Positions 9,301 to 18,505 of a DNA stretch of 64,000 bases are shown one piece after another. The stretch spans positions 1 to 64,000 of the forward strand of contig NZ_JAIVFX010000030.1 of the NCBI RefSeq assembly GCF_020829625.1. Direction: 5' to 3'. The notes beneath the pieces are model-generated. The model was not told the DNA's origin, ran no database searches, and saw only the letters and a list, made by a program, of their open reading frames with translations. Position 1 is the stretch's first letter. The number at the start of each line of letters is the position of its first letter. The DNA is from Nostoc sp. XA010. Its GTDB lineage: Bacteria; Cyanobacteriota; Cyanobacteriia; Cyanobacteriales; Nostocaceae. The position numbers and the translations under genes are program-made.

Positions 9301-11686
9301 CATTGATGTCGATATTGCCACCCTTACCTACACCCCCTGATTCCACCGTGCTGAAGATGGAAGAATTATCTGCAAGGGAAACAACATCAAGTGCACTCAC
9401 TGTCACATTCCCTGCATTCCCTTGTCCCAATGTTGAGGCAGCAACTTGAGCGCGATCACGTAAAGAGAAAGAACCAGAATTAATAGTAATGTTACCCCCA
9501 TTGCCAATTGTCCCAGTTTCTACATTGCTCAAAATCGCACTAACAAAACCATTTTTCTCCCCAGAAATCTTAACAGCACCAGTAACATTAACATTGACAT
9601 TCCCCGCATCCCCCCGTCCTGCTGGCTGGGTAGCAGATGCTTTACGAGTAGCAGTTTGCAGTTGAGCGCTATCAATTAGTGATAGTGTTGCAGCATTGAT
9701 GTCGATATTGCCACCTTTACCCACGCCTCCGGCTTCGACCGTGCTGAGGATGTTAGCATCTGCAAGAGAAACAGCATCTCGTGCCCGTACCGTCACATTC
9801 CCTGCATTCCCTCGTCCAGAAGTTAAGGCTTCAAGTTGAGCGCGATCGCGTAAAGAGAAAGAACCGGAATCGATAGTAATGTTACCCGCATTGCCAACTG
9901 TCCCCGTTTCCACATTGCTCAAAATCGCACTAACAAAACCATTTTTCTCCCCAGCAATATCAACAATACCTGTAACATTAATATTGACATTCCCTGCATC
10001 CCCCTGTCCTGCTGGCTGGGTAGCAGATGCACCACCAGTAACAGTTTGCAGTTGAGCGCTATCGATTAGTGATAGTGTTGCAGCATTGATGTCGATATTG
10101 CCTCCTTTACCTACACCTCCTGCTTCCACCATGCTGAAGATGTAACCATCTGCAAGAGAAACAGCATCTTGTGCCCGCACTGTCACATTCCCCGCATTCC
10201 CTTGTCCACGGGTTGAGGCTTCAAGTTGAGCGCGATCGCGTAATGAGAAGGAACCAGAATCGATAGTAATGTTACCCCCATTGCCAATTGTCCCCGTTTG
10301 CACCGTACTGAAAATTGCACTAACAGAACCATTTTTTTCCCCAGAAATCTCAACAGCACCAGTAACATTAACATTGACATTCCCTGCATCCCCCCGTCCT
10401 GCTGGCTGGGTATCAGATGCTTCACGAGTAAGGGTTAACAGTTGAGCGCCATCAGTAAGTGACAGCGTTGCAGCATTGATATCAATATTACCTCCCTTAC
10501 CGACACCCCCTGCTGACACCGTGCTGAGGATATCACCGCTTGCAAGGTCAACAGCATTTCGTGCCTGCACTGCCACAGCCCCCGCATTCCCTTGTCCATA
10601 AGTTGAAGCAGTAAGTAGAGCGTCATCTTGTAACGAGAAAGAATCAGAATCGATAGTAATGTTACCCCCATTACCTTTTGACCCCAAACCCACAAGATTG
10701 ACAACTCCGCTCCCAGCAACTTTAATTTCCCCGGTAGCATTCAGCGTAATATCTTCTGCAACAGTTTCAGGTGTCCCCAAACCTCGCCCAATACCACCGC
10801 TTAAAATACTTCCTCCTAAAATCTCTAGATTCCTGGCGTTGACTGCAATATTACCGCCACCAGTGCCTTCTACATATATCGCAGCTTGATTGGTAAGGGA
10901 TACCGAAGCTCGCGCAACATTATTAGGAAATCTCAAGCTGAGATTATCGCCATCTACACCCAGCGCTACAGTACCAGGTTCGCCCAACCCTCCTAACTCA
11001 ACTCGTCCACCATTAGCATTTAATCGTCCCCCATCCATGCTGACATTACCACCTACCAGCAGCAAACTTTTACCATCTGGTACTCGTAAACCAAAAGCAT
11101 CAAAGCCTGCTGGATCTTTTCCTGCAAATGCAACTGAGCTATTTTGAATTCCAGCATTTTGATTAATCTGATTAAACAGCAATGCTGAGGGATTAATAGT
11201 CAATAACGGTGAAGGAATATTTTTATCAGTAGCGCTAAAAAATCCTCGATTTCCAAATTGCAGTGCATTCGCTGTAGTTCCAACAAAAGAACCACCAATA
11301 TTTAACGAAGCATTCTGTCCAAAAATAATGCCATTCGGATTTATTAGAAACAGGTTAGCTGTGCCATTAGCACGAATTATCCCATCAATAGTAGAAGCTG
11401 ACCCACCCGTTACCCGACTGATAATATTCTGAATATCCGCAGCATTATTAAACAAAGCAGCGCCGTTAGTCAGGACAGAAAATTCCCGAAAGCTGTGGAA
11501 CAAATTGCCACCTGCTTGGGTTCCTCCTTCAATGATGCTGTTGTTCCCTTCTAATTTGATACTAGAGTTATTAGGCAAAGTGCCATCCGGGATAATGTCG
11601 GCAAAAGCGCAATTTGTACTCCAAATGCTTGAACCACATATTGCAATTCCTAAAAACCAGCCCCAACCAATACTTATTTTGGACAT
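6386..11686 (-). CDS. Giant haemagglutinin-like two-partner-secretion exoprotein
   Basis: A 1766-residue exoprotein. It starts with a signal peptide (ending near NCAFADI), then a TPS secretion domain (about 30-180: DGTLPNNSS, NLFHSFREFSV, NIISRVTGGSAS, LINPNGIIFGQNASL), then a long beta-helical passenger. The passenger consists of units of 130-131 residues. Each has GGNITIDSGSFSLRD, GNAGNVTVRA, GGVGKGGNIDINAATLSL and QPAGRGDAGNVNVNVTG; the QPAG marker occurs eight times. One extra half-unit (near bases 8170-8330) marks an unequal-crossover event. The end carries the usual cyanobacterial block VAQTCQAGG...GRGGLPPNPGE. It should be exported by Sec and then a TpsB pore, which is not in this window. 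Its start has AGAGGGG four bases upstream. It may act as an adhesin or in biofilm formation. Size and repeats make sequence-assembly errors possible. Confidence 0.9.
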   Translation of the reverse strand: MSKISIGWGWFLGIAICGSSIWSTNCAFADIIPDGTLPNNSSIKLEGNNSIIEGGTQAGGNLFHSFREFSVLTNGAALFNNAADIQNIISRVTGGSASTIDGIIRANGTANLFLINPNGIIFGQNASLNIGGSFVGTTANALQFGNRGFFSATDKNIPSPLLTINPSALLFNQINQNAGIQNSSVAFAGKDPAGFDAFGLRVPDGKSLLLVGGNVSMDGGRLNANGGRVELGGLGEPGTVALGVDGDNLSLRFPNNVARASVSLTNQAAIYVEGTGGGNIAVNARNLEILGGSILSGGIGRGLGTPETVAEDITLNATGEIKVAGSGVVNLVGLGSKGNGGNITIDSDSFSLQDDALLTASTYGQGNAGAVAVQARNAVDLASGDILSTVSAGGVGKGGNIDINAATLSLTDGAQLLTLTREASDTQPAGRGDAGNVNVNVTGAVEISGEKNGSVSAIFSTVQTGTIGNGGNITIDSGSFSLRDRAQLEASTRGQGNAGNVTVRAQDAVSLADGYIFSMVEAGGVGKGGNIDINAATLSLIDSAQLQTVTGGASATQPAGQGDAGNVNINVTGIVDIAGEKNGFVSAILSNVETGTVGNAGNITIDSGSFSLRDRAQLEALTSGRGNAGNVTVRARDAVSLADANILSTVEAGGVGKGGNIDINAATLSLIDSAQLQTATRKASATQPAGRGDAGNVNVNVTGAVKISGEKNGFVSAILSNVETGTIGNGGNITINSGSFSLRDRAQVAASTLGQGNAGNVTVSALDVVSLADNSSIFSTVESGGVGKGGNIDINAATLSLIDGAQVLTNTSEASDTQPAGRGDAGNVNVNVTGAIDIAGEKNSFASGIFSRVETGTVGNGGNITIDSGSFSLRDRAQLAASTSGQGNAGNVTVRVKDAVSLAHADILSTVEAGGIGKGGNININAATLSLIDGAQLLTVTREASTTQPAGRGDAGNVNVNVTGSVNIAGEKNGFISGIGSFVETGTVGNGGNITIDSSSFSLKDGAQLSASTSGLGNAGNVTVRVKDAVSLADNAGILSKVEAGGVGKGGNIDINAATLSLIDGAQLQTATSAASDTQPAGRGDAGNVNVNVTGAVEISGEKNGFVSAILSNVETETVGNGGNITIDSGSFSLSDGAQLEASTSGLGNAGNVNVNVSGKVNIAGEKNGLKSGIFSQVNRGTVGNGGNITIDSGSFSLRDDATLLASTLGQGNAGNVTVRALDGVSLADSYIFSTVSSGGVGKGGNIDINAATLSLIDGAQLQTATSGASATQPAGRGDAGNVNVDVTGIVDIAGEKNGIFSAILSRVETGTVGNGGNITIDSGSFSLSDGAQLTADTLGQGNAGNVTVRARDAVFLADNAAILSTVEAGGVGKGGNIDINAATLSLIDGAQLATITREAYNTQPAGQGDAGNVNIKVTGAIDIAGEKNDLVSVISSRVETGTVGNGGNITINSGSFSLRDGAQLSAETFGQGNAGTIKVNAADFFTISGSTSNFNSGLFVNSQSPTGTAGDIIVTSPRVTLDNSGTLNAESASGNGGDINLQTDLLLLRRGAQISTTAGTEKAGGNGGNITINAPSGFIVAVPSENSDITANAYRGSGGRVDIRAIGIYGIQPRSNPTSLSDITASSEFGVNGTVELNTPDIDPNSGLVNLPTIAADTEVAQTCQAGGNLAKSNFTITGRGGLPPNPGETLNTDAVKVDLITLNPNGNNPDRPFLPSKITTPAPEPIIEATGLALNQKGEVVLTANLPTTTPHSAWLKPASCKAS

Positions 11687-11836
11687 TGTACCCCTCTTAG
11701 CAAACAGCAGTTGCTAAACTTTTGGTTATGTCACACCACTAATGTGTGTTTACGGTGGTTGCAGTCACCTCTAGATAATTCTCAGTTGCGATCGCGTTAG
11801 TTTTACGCAAAACTTGCTAATTTCTTTACATAAATT

Positions 11837-12004
11837 TATACAATGCCATTGTCAGCCGATACAATCGAATTGTTAGTCAAAACAATGGCATTGTCAGTCG
11901 ATACAATCGCATTGTTAGCCGATGCAATGGCATTGTCAGCCGATACAATCGCATTGTTAGCCGATGTAATGGCATTGTAGGTTGATGCGATCGCATTGTC
12001 AGTC
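11837..12004. repeat. 21-bp tandem repeat block B, 8 units
   Basis: Eight exact-period 21-bp units of the same family as block A, for example GATACAATCGCATTGT and GATGCAATGGCATTGT followed by variable TAGCC, CAGTC or CAGCC. The block lies in the 427-base gap upstream of the TPS gene, about 150 bases before its start. Apart from this block, a short GACTTTT triplication at about 12040-12065 and a hairpin, the gap holds nothing I can name. Confidence 0.9.
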
Positions 12005-12091
12005 GATATCAATGAAACGCTTACGTTGTCTACCTGTTTGACTTTTGACTTTTGACTTTTGACTTCCGCCCTGCTGTACTAGCGTGAATCC

Positions 12092-12108
12092 CACCACTTG
12101 AAGTGGTG
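12092..12108 (-). terminator. Hairpin after the TPR-CHAT gene
   Basis: CACCACTT-G-AAGTGGTG is a perfect inverted repeat starting five bases after the stop codon of the TPR-CHAT gene on the minus strand. No U-tract follows, so it may stabilise the mRNA end rather than terminate. Confidence 0.4.
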
Positions 12109-12113
12109 ATGGC

Positions 12114-14714
12114 TCAAAGCCAATTACCTAAAAGAACATAGGGGGCCCAAAACCTGGGACGTTTGTATTTGGGATTTTGCAAAAGAGCTAGCTGGGCGCG
12201 ACGGAGTACTTCAGCTTTAGTCAGGTTTTTGTTAGCTAACTCTTGGTAAAATTGACTCATCAACACAGCAGTAGACTCATCATCCAAGTTCCACAAAGAA
12301 GCGATCGTACTGCGTGCCCCTGCCTGAAAAGCGACACCAGCAATTCCTAGTGCAGCTTGTTCATCCCCGGCAGCTGTTTGACAAGCACTAAGAATGAGCA
12401 ATTCAATCGCTTCGGGTCTATTTTGCTCTAGCGTTCGCACTAACTCATTTAACTTTTTGACATAAATACGCTCATTCCAAGCGACAATAAATGTCTCCTC
12501 AGCCTTGGAGCTAAACTGACCATGAGTTGCAAGATGAACGATAGGGAAAGATAAAGAATTAATCCGGTTTTGCAAAGTTTTGCTGGTAAATTCTTGATTC
12601 AGAAGGATGCTGCTAGGGACTTGAGAGCGGATTTGTTCTAATTCAAGTTTGACGTTGGGTAGTGCAGAAAATCCCGAACTTGCTTCACTCAATCCTGCGG
12701 CTATTGCCTTGAATTCTTTCTCTGATGTTTTGGGTTCAATCAGTTGCAGACTGGGGGTGAGTGCAATGTTAAACTTCTCAACTAAATACTGTTTGCCATC
12801 GTAGAGAGCTGCCATCGGAATATTTCGCAACCAACCATCCAGCACAAACACCAAAGTAGGAGTGTTACTTTCAGCTAAGGCAGCTTCAGCAGGCTGAATC
12901 AGCCATTTGTAAACCTTCTGGGATAAAGATTGAACCTGTCGCAGCGTGTGTGGTTTGGGTAAATTTTCCTGTAGTTGCGCTAAAGTACTTTCCACTTCTT
13001 TTTCAACTACAGCGGTACTGTAGTGCAACCAACGCTGTTGAGGCAGCTGGAGGATGACTTCTAATCGGTCTGGCAAAATAAATGGATAAATAATTGCTGC
13101 TTTTGGATCTTTTTTTGGATTAAGGATTTGAGCATTCAAACAGTTGTTGCGAAAGAAGTTTTCTAGTTCTGCTATTTGGAGTAACTCGATTGTATTGCTG
13201 GCTTTTTCGAGATTTTCTGAGCTAACTTGATTACCCGGAGATTGCAAAAGTAAATCAACCAACTCCCGATAAACTGGTTCAACTACTTCTCGAAAGGAAA
13301 ATTTCACCGCAGAATTGACAGCAACTAAATCACTACGGAGGGCTTGGAGATTATTAACTGCTTCTGTGTAAGCTGCTACTGCTCCTTTTGTATCTCCCTT
13401 AGTTTTAAGCAAACGTCCTAGTTGCCATTGCCATTGATAACCAATGTCTTTAGCATCGATATCTTGAGCGATGAGCAAGGCTTGTTGGGTGAGGTTTTGG
13501 GCATCAGACCACTGTTGAGTTTGTTCGTACACTTGCCCTAAAACACCAAGAGCATAGGATTGTGTGCGTTTATCTTGCAAACTTTTTGCTTGCTCAATAG
13601 CAGTTGCCAGTAATTGGGCAATGTCCAACCATGAGGGAGTGTCTGCGGCGGTTTTTTTTCGGAATTGCATTAGACTTTGGGCAAAGTTAATGCGGGCAGA
13701 AATTGCTGTCCGACTAAGGGGTAAGTCTTTAAGCTGAGTTTTAATTTGAGAGGACAATGTTTGGAAAGCTGACATTTGATCAGTTTTCATTTGATCAGTT
13801 TTCAACAGTAGTCTGAGTTGATTGGCTTGAGCTTGGATGCGTGTAGTGGGTGAGGTTGCAGTTTTGATAGTTTGTTGATAAAATTTTATCGCTGTTTGCG
13901 TGTCTTGCTGGACACGGGCTGTATTACCCAGACTGAGGAGAATATCAGCGATCGCTTCCTGATCTTGCAACGATGAAGCTATTTCTAAACTTTGCTGCAA
14001 TATCTGCCGAGATGTTTCTAAATCACCTGTAACTTGCACCACATTACCGAGACTATGCAAAGCTGCAACTTTAACAGGTGAGTTGGGTTGACTTTGGAGA
14101 ATCTGGGTACTTTCTCTTAACGTCTTCTCGGCTTGCCGATAAAACCCTAAAGTTTGCAAAGCTTGCGCTTGGTTAATCTGATTTTGAATAGCCGCCCTCT
14201 TGTCGCCTATTTTGGTATAAATGTCAAGTGATACTTGCCAAGTATCTAGGGCATCTTCAGCTTTGCTTTGAGCCAATTGCAGACGACCTTTGATATCTAG
14301 GACTTGGGCTAGAATTTGCGATCGCTCTTTGGTGTCTGTATCTTGAGCAGTTTGTAATAAGTTGAGACTTTGAGCGATCGCAGTTTCTGCATCTGACCAC
14401 CGTCCCAATTGCTGATAAGCTAATGAGAGATTACCCAGTGCGATCGCAAGCCTTAGTTCATCTCCATTAGCTTTGAATGCAGAGATACCGTGTTGCCAAG
14501 AAGTAGCAGCTTCAGCAAACCGTTCAGCTTCATAAAATTTACTGCCCTGTTCCAGCAAACTCTGGGCATAAGACGACTTTTGAAGACTTGAGTTTTCCGC
14601 AGTTACATGTGCGAAAGTAGGGGGCAACAACCCCGCGCCTAAGAACATAGCCAAAAGCAGCAGTACACTTAAAAAGCGTTTTATTTTCCGTAATCTAGAT
14701 TTTTTTATTGTCAT
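12114..14714 (-). CDS. TPR-repeat protein with C-terminal CHAT protease domain
   Basis: An 866-residue protein. The N terminus is a signal or anchor helix (RFLSVLLLLAMFLGAGLLPP, 13-32). About ten TPR-like helical repeats follow (about 45-480; for example AERFAEAATSWQHGI and LGRWSDAETAIAQSL). A CHAT domain occupies about 560-866, with His731 in LATHGQ and Cys778 in LSACQTA as the probable catalytic pair. The end (RRAQLALLQNP...FWAPYVLLGNWL) is typical. CHAT proteins of this form are common in filamentous cyanobacteria and probably act as caspase-like proteases or scaffolds at the envelope. It sits between two TPS exoprotein genes in the same direction, which suggests a role in handling those exoproteins. 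This is inference from context. The GGGGG preceding the ATG is a plausible ribosome site. Confidence 0.85.
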   Translation of the reverse strand: MTIKKSRLRKIKRFLSVLLLLAMFLGAGLLPPTFAHVTAENSSLQKSSYAQSLLEQGSKFYEAERFAEAATSWQHGISAFKANGDELRLAIALGNLSLAYQQLGRWSDAETAIAQSLNLLQTAQDTDTKERSQILAQVLDIKGRLQLAQSKAEDALDTWQVSLDIYTKIGDKRAAIQNQINQAQALQTLGFYRQAEKTLRESTQILQSQPNSPVKVAALHSLGNVVQVTGDLETSRQILQQSLEIASSLQDQEAIADILLSLGNTARVQQDTQTAIKFYQQTIKTATSPTTRIQAQANQLRLLLKTDQMKTDQMSAFQTLSSQIKTQLKDLPLSRTAISARINFAQSLMQFRKKTAADTPSWLDIAQLLATAIEQAKSLQDKRTQSYALGVLGQVYEQTQQWSDAQNLTQQALLIAQDIDAKDIGYQWQWQLGRLLKTKGDTKGAVAAYTEAVNNLQALRSDLVAVNSAVKFSFREVVEPVYRELVDLLLQSPGNQVSSENLEKASNTIELLQIAELENFFRNNCLNAQILNPKKDPKAAIIYPFILPDRLEVILQLPQQRWLHYSTAVVEKEVESTLAQLQENLPKPHTLRQVQSLSQKVYKWLIQPAEAALAESNTPTLVFVLDGWLRNIPMAALYDGKQYLVEKFNIALTPSLQLIEPKTSEKEFKAIAAGLSEASSGFSALPNVKLELEQIRSQVPSSILLNQEFTSKTLQNRINSLSFPIVHLATHGQFSSKAEETFIVAWNERIYVKKLNELVRTLEQNRPEAIELLILSACQTAAGDEQAALGIAGVAFQAGARSTIASLWNLDDESTAVLMSQFYQELANKNLTKAEVLRRAQLALLQNPKYKRPRFWAPYVLLGNWL

Positions 14715-14768
14715 GTTTTTGCCCCCACTTGCACCGCGTTTTTACTAAACATAGACAGTGTAAGTTGC

Positions 14769-17700
14769 TCAACCTCCCTGGTGTTGATTAAATACACGGC
14801 AATCGGCTGTCCTCTGCCAAGAAGAATGAGGCGTGAGAGTGGGTGCACTAGTGAGAATTACATCACCATTAGCAGCAATTACCCAACCAGTAGCTTCTAC
14901 TATGCGATCTGGTGTTGAGTTCATGGGATTTGTGGAAACTGCTGGAGTATTACCTACTTCTGGGTTGAGAGTCACCAAATCTACTTGCACTGCGTCAGCG
15001 CTGAGAGCTTCACCCGGATTAGGCGGTAAGCCACCGCGTCCAGTTATTGTAAAACTGCTCTTAGCTACAGCGCTACCTCCGGTACAGGTCTGTGCTACTT
15101 GGGTATCAACTGGTACGGTGGGTAAGTTAACTAAGCCAGTGTTGGGATCAATGTCGGGTGTGTTGATTTCTACAGAACCACTAAGTTCAGGATTTGCCCC
15201 AGTGGCGGTAATGTCACTTGTACGATCAGATGCCACATTTCGGAACTGTGTACCAAAGATACCTTGGGCTTTGATTCGCACATTGCCGCCACGGAAGTTA
15301 GTAGAATTGGCACTAATGTCACTATTTTCAAAAGCAATGAGGAAATCGGTGTCAATGTTGATGTTGCCGCCGATGGCATTTTTTCCAGTGGCGTTAGTGG
15401 TGATATTGCTTCCGCGACTTAACACTAGGTTTTGAGAGCGCAAAGAGATATTGCCCTTATTGCCCACTATAGTGGTAGCTCCGATGCGGCTTTGGTTGTC
15501 CAGCCGAACCGTATTGCGGGCGTTAATAATCAAATCGCCCGCGTTCCCCTGTCCGAAGCTGCTAACGATCAAGTTAGCGCCATTGGTTACAGAAAGCGAC
15601 CCCGTCGTGATATTGACACTACCCCCATTACCTCCGGCATCCTTTTCTACCCGGCTCGAAGCACCACTGGATGTTCCGTTTGTACCCACTCCATCAAAAG
15701 AAACCAGATCACGGACGTTAATGTTTACATTACCTGCATTTTTCTGACCATAGGTGCTAGAACTTAGGCTAGCGCCATTGGTGACGGAGAGCGAACCTGC
15801 CGTGATATTGACATTGCCTCCCTGCCCTTGAGTATTAAACAATCGCACTTGGCCGTAAGCACCACTGGATATTCCGTTTGTACCCACTCCATCAAAAGAG
15901 ACTTGATCGCGGGCGTTAATGATTACATCGCCTGCATCCCCTATTCCAAGGGTACCAGCACTTAGGTAAGCACCACCTGTTACCTCAAGCGACCCTGTCG
16001 AAATGTAAATATCACCCGCTTGCCCCACACCTTTTTCATCTAACTGGCTGTAGGCACCGCTGCCTAGGTAGGGGTAGAATCTACGATTTTTACCCACTCC
16101 ATCAAAAGAGACTTTATTGCGGGCGTTAATGGTTACATTGCCTGCGTCCCCTATTCCAAGAGACCTGGCACTTAAGAAAGCACCACCTGTGACCTTAAGC
16201 GACCCTGTCGAGATGTAAATATCACCCCCCTGACCCCTGGCACCTGGTTCCACTTGAGTTTGAGCAACACTAGGCCAAAAATCGTCACTAAGAGGACCTG
16301 CCCCAATAAAGGAAACTGTATCACGGGCATCAATAGTCACGTTGCCCGCATTTCCTTGTCCTCCAGTATTAGCACTTAGGAAAGCGCCATCACTCACTAA
16401 GAGTGACCCTGACTTGATATAGATATCACCCGCTTGCCCTACGCCTTTGTCTCCTATCCTGGTAAAGGCTCCACTCGAACTATTATTGAGACTCTCCCCA
16501 ATAAAGGAAACTGTATCACGGGCATCAATAGTCACGTTGCCCGCATTTCCTTGTCCTCTAGCACTCGTACTCGTAATCAACCGAGCACCATTGGTAACGA
16601 AAAGCAAGCCCGTCGTAATATTGACATTACCTCCCTGACCCTTGGCACCCGTGTACACTTGAGTGTAAACACCACTAGGCCAGAAACCGTCACTAGGAGG
16701 ACCCGCCCCAACAAAGGAGACTGTATCGCCAGCATCAATAGTTACGTTGCCTGCGTCCCCTATTCCAAGCGTAGTAGTACTTAAGAAAGCGCCATCACTC
16801 ACTGAAAGCGATCCTGTTTTAATATAAATATCACCTCCTTGTCCCACGCCTGTTTTTTCTACCCGGCTGTAGACACGGCTGGAAATATTATTGGGACTCT
16901 CCCCAACAAAAGAGACTGTATCACTGGCGTTAACGTTCACATTGCCTGCATTTCCTTGTCCTGTGGTACTCGTGTTAAATTCACCTCCATTGGTGACAGA
17001 TAGTGAAACCGCCTTGACGTTAATGTTGCCTGCGTTGCCAATGGCGTTTGATTCTACCTGATTGTATGCACCACTACCTTCTCCATTAAAGGAGACATTA
17101 CCAGTGCTATTAATCTCAATATCGCCTGCCTTAGTGTCACCTAAACCTAACCCCGACGTTATCCCAGCCTCCAGCTTACTTCCTTGCGTTAGATTCAAGT
17201 TCTGAGCATTGATAGCAATACTACCGCCACCAGAGGCGCGGACATTTACTTCAGCACGATTGCCGAGGTACACATTAGCTCGTGCCACAGTATCGGGAAA
17301 ACTCAAACGCAGACCATTTCCATCAACAAAAAGCCCTACTGCTCCTGGTTCTGCCACACCTGCTATCTCTACGCGACCACCTTGAGCATTCAAACTACCG
17401 CCATCCAAACTTACATCGCCGCCCACAAGAGCCAAAGTTCTACCTGGCTGTACCTGTAAACCCACAAGTTCACCACTACTATTGGTCGCCCGGGATTGAT
17501 TTTGGATGTCCGCCGCATTTCCTTCATATTGCAAACCTATTGGAACACTAACAGTCAGCAAGGGTGCGGTTTGAGGAGCAGTCGCACTGAACTGAGTCCC
17601 ATCAGCAAAATTCAAGCTACTTGCCGTACTCCCCAAAAACGAACCTCCAATACGCAAACTGGCATTTTTTCCAAAAATAACCCCTGATGGATTAATTAGA

Positions 17701-18083
17701 AACAGATTAGCTGTGCCGTTAGCGCGGATTATCCCATCAATATTAGAAGCTGACCCACCCGTTACCCGACTGATGATATTTTGAATATTCGCAGCATTAT
17801 TAAAGTAAGCCTCGCTACCAGTGGGGGCAGAAAACTCCTGAAAACTATGGAACAAGTTGCTTCCAGCTTCGGTTCCCCCTTCAATGGTACTGATGTTGTC
17901 TTGTGTTGTAACCCTTGAATTATTGGGTAGAGTGCTATCGGGGGTAATTTGGGCAAAAGCGCAATTAAAAGATAAAGCCAATGTCTGCAATACAGCTTCG
18001 CCGATCACACTACCCATCACCAACCAACTTCCCAATGCGAATTTCCAGCACCAATGCTGCCTATATCGCTTTATTCTAGACAT
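14769..18083 (-). CDS. Second haemagglutinin-like TPS exoprotein
   Basis: About 1104 residues from the preferred ATG at 18083 (MSRIKRYRQHW). AAGGG lies five bases upstream of it. The open frame extends to 18146, but the extra residues lack a good ribosome site. Signal peptide (ending NCAFAQ), TPS domain (DSTLPNNSR, NLFHSFQEFSA, NIISRVTGGSAS, LINPSGVIFGKNASL), then a beta-helical passenger with units of about 65-70 residues (GNAGNVTIDARDTVSF, GQGGDIYI, GSLSVTNGA). It ends with the conserved VAQTCTGGS...GRGGLPPNPGE block. Its TPS domain closely resembles that of the 1766-residue protein but the passenger repeats are different, so the two probably share a secretion pore and differ in binding. 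It is about 50 bases upstream of the TPR-CHAT gene and likely co-transcribed with it. Confidence 0.88.
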   Translation of the reverse strand: MSRIKRYRQHWCWKFALGSWLVMGSVIGEAVLQTLALSFNCAFAQITPDSTLPNNSRVTTQDNISTIEGGTEAGSNLFHSFQEFSAPTGSEAYFNNAANIQNIISRVTGGSASNIDGIIRANGTANLFLINPSGVIFGKNASLRIGGSFLGSTASSLNFADGTQFSATAPQTAPLLTVSVPIGLQYEGNAADIQNQSRATNSSGELVGLQVQPGRTLALVGGDVSLDGGSLNAQGGRVEIAGVAEPGAVGLFVDGNGLRLSFPDTVARANVYLGNRAEVNVRASGGGSIAINAQNLNLTQGSKLEAGITSGLGLGDTKAGDIEINSTGNVSFNGEGSGAYNQVESNAIGNAGNINVKAVSLSVTNGGEFNTSTTGQGNAGNVNVNASDTVSFVGESPNNISSRVYSRVEKTGVGQGGDIYIKTGSLSVSDGAFLSTTTLGIGDAGNVTIDAGDTVSFVGAGPPSDGFWPSGVYTQVYTGAKGQGGNVNITTGLLFVTNGARLITSTSARGQGNAGNVTIDARDTVSFIGESLNNSSSGAFTRIGDKGVGQAGDIYIKSGSLLVSDGAFLSANTGGQGNAGNVTIDARDTVSFIGAGPLSDDFWPSVAQTQVEPGARGQGGDIYISTGSLKVTGGAFLSARSLGIGDAGNVTINARNKVSFDGVGKNRRFYPYLGSGAYSQLDEKGVGQAGDIYISTGSLEVTGGAYLSAGTLGIGDAGDVIINARDQVSFDGVGTNGISSGAYGQVRLFNTQGQGGNVNITAGSLSVTNGASLSSSTYGQKNAGNVNINVRDLVSFDGVGTNGTSSGASSRVEKDAGGNGGSVNITTGSLSVTNGANLIVSSFGQGNAGDLIINARNTVRLDNQSRIGATTIVGNKGNISLRSQNLVLSRGSNITTNATGKNAIGGNINIDTDFLIAFENSDISANSTNFRGGNVRIKAQGIFGTQFRNVASDRTSDITATGANPELSGSVEINTPDIDPNTGLVNLPTVPVDTQVAQTCTGGSAVAKSSFTITGRGGLPPNPGEALSADAVQVDLVTLNPEVGNTPAVSTNPMNSTPDRIVEATGWVIAANGDVILTSAPTLTPHSSWQRTADCRVFNQHQGG

Positions 18084-18505
18084 TGCAACCCTTAAATAAC
18101 TAGCAAGTAAACTACACCCTCTTATAAGGATAGATAGAAAACCCACGGTAGGATTGCGAGAAATAGTTACGAATAGTTACGCTGCGATGCCTGCGGCGGG
18201 CTACGCCAACGCACTACAAGTCTGCGATTAATCTTGCCTTCCTCAGAAAGAATTGCATCACAGTCTCTTCTAAATATCGCCAACAATAAAAGTTGGTTCG
18301 CAGAAATTTTCCGCGAACCAGCCCCCCTTTTCCACATCCCGTGAAAAGTCAGGGTTTTGATATCTATCGCACTTGGAAAGTATGTAACCTACCTTTCCCA
18401 TTAATTTTGTGAAGTAATTTTACAAAAACTAATGCCTTGTGTAAAACACAGACATAACTTTCCGAGTAATAGCTAGCAACTCAAAATAATAAGTTTTGTG
18501 GAAGT
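18084..18505. other. Divergent intergenic region between TPS2 and histidine kinase genes
   Basis: No gene seen. It should hold promoters for the minus-strand TPS/CHAT operon and the plus-strand kinase. It contains a direct repeat GAATAGTTAC/GAAATAGTTAC near 18159-18181 and one dispersed-repeat copy. No clear -35/-10 pair could be fixed by eye. Confidence 0.5.
18184..18212 (+). repeat. Small dispersed repeat, intergenic copy
   Basis: GCGATGCCTGCGGCGGGC followed by TACGCCAACGC. It is nearly identical to the copies at 46861-46889 and, inverted, 47821-47849. Confidence 0.8.

Noticed and set aside
6396..11717. Many plus- and minus-strand open frames of 60-100 codons within the TPS gene
   Set aside because: They are shadow frames caused by the repetitive Gly/Asn-rich coding sequence. 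The same shadows recur in each repeat unit and have no start signals.
14833..15767. Plus-strand open frames of up to 200 codons opposite the second TPS gene
   Set aside because: They lie wholly inside a clear protein-coding gene on the other strand and have a composition typical of antisense reading.
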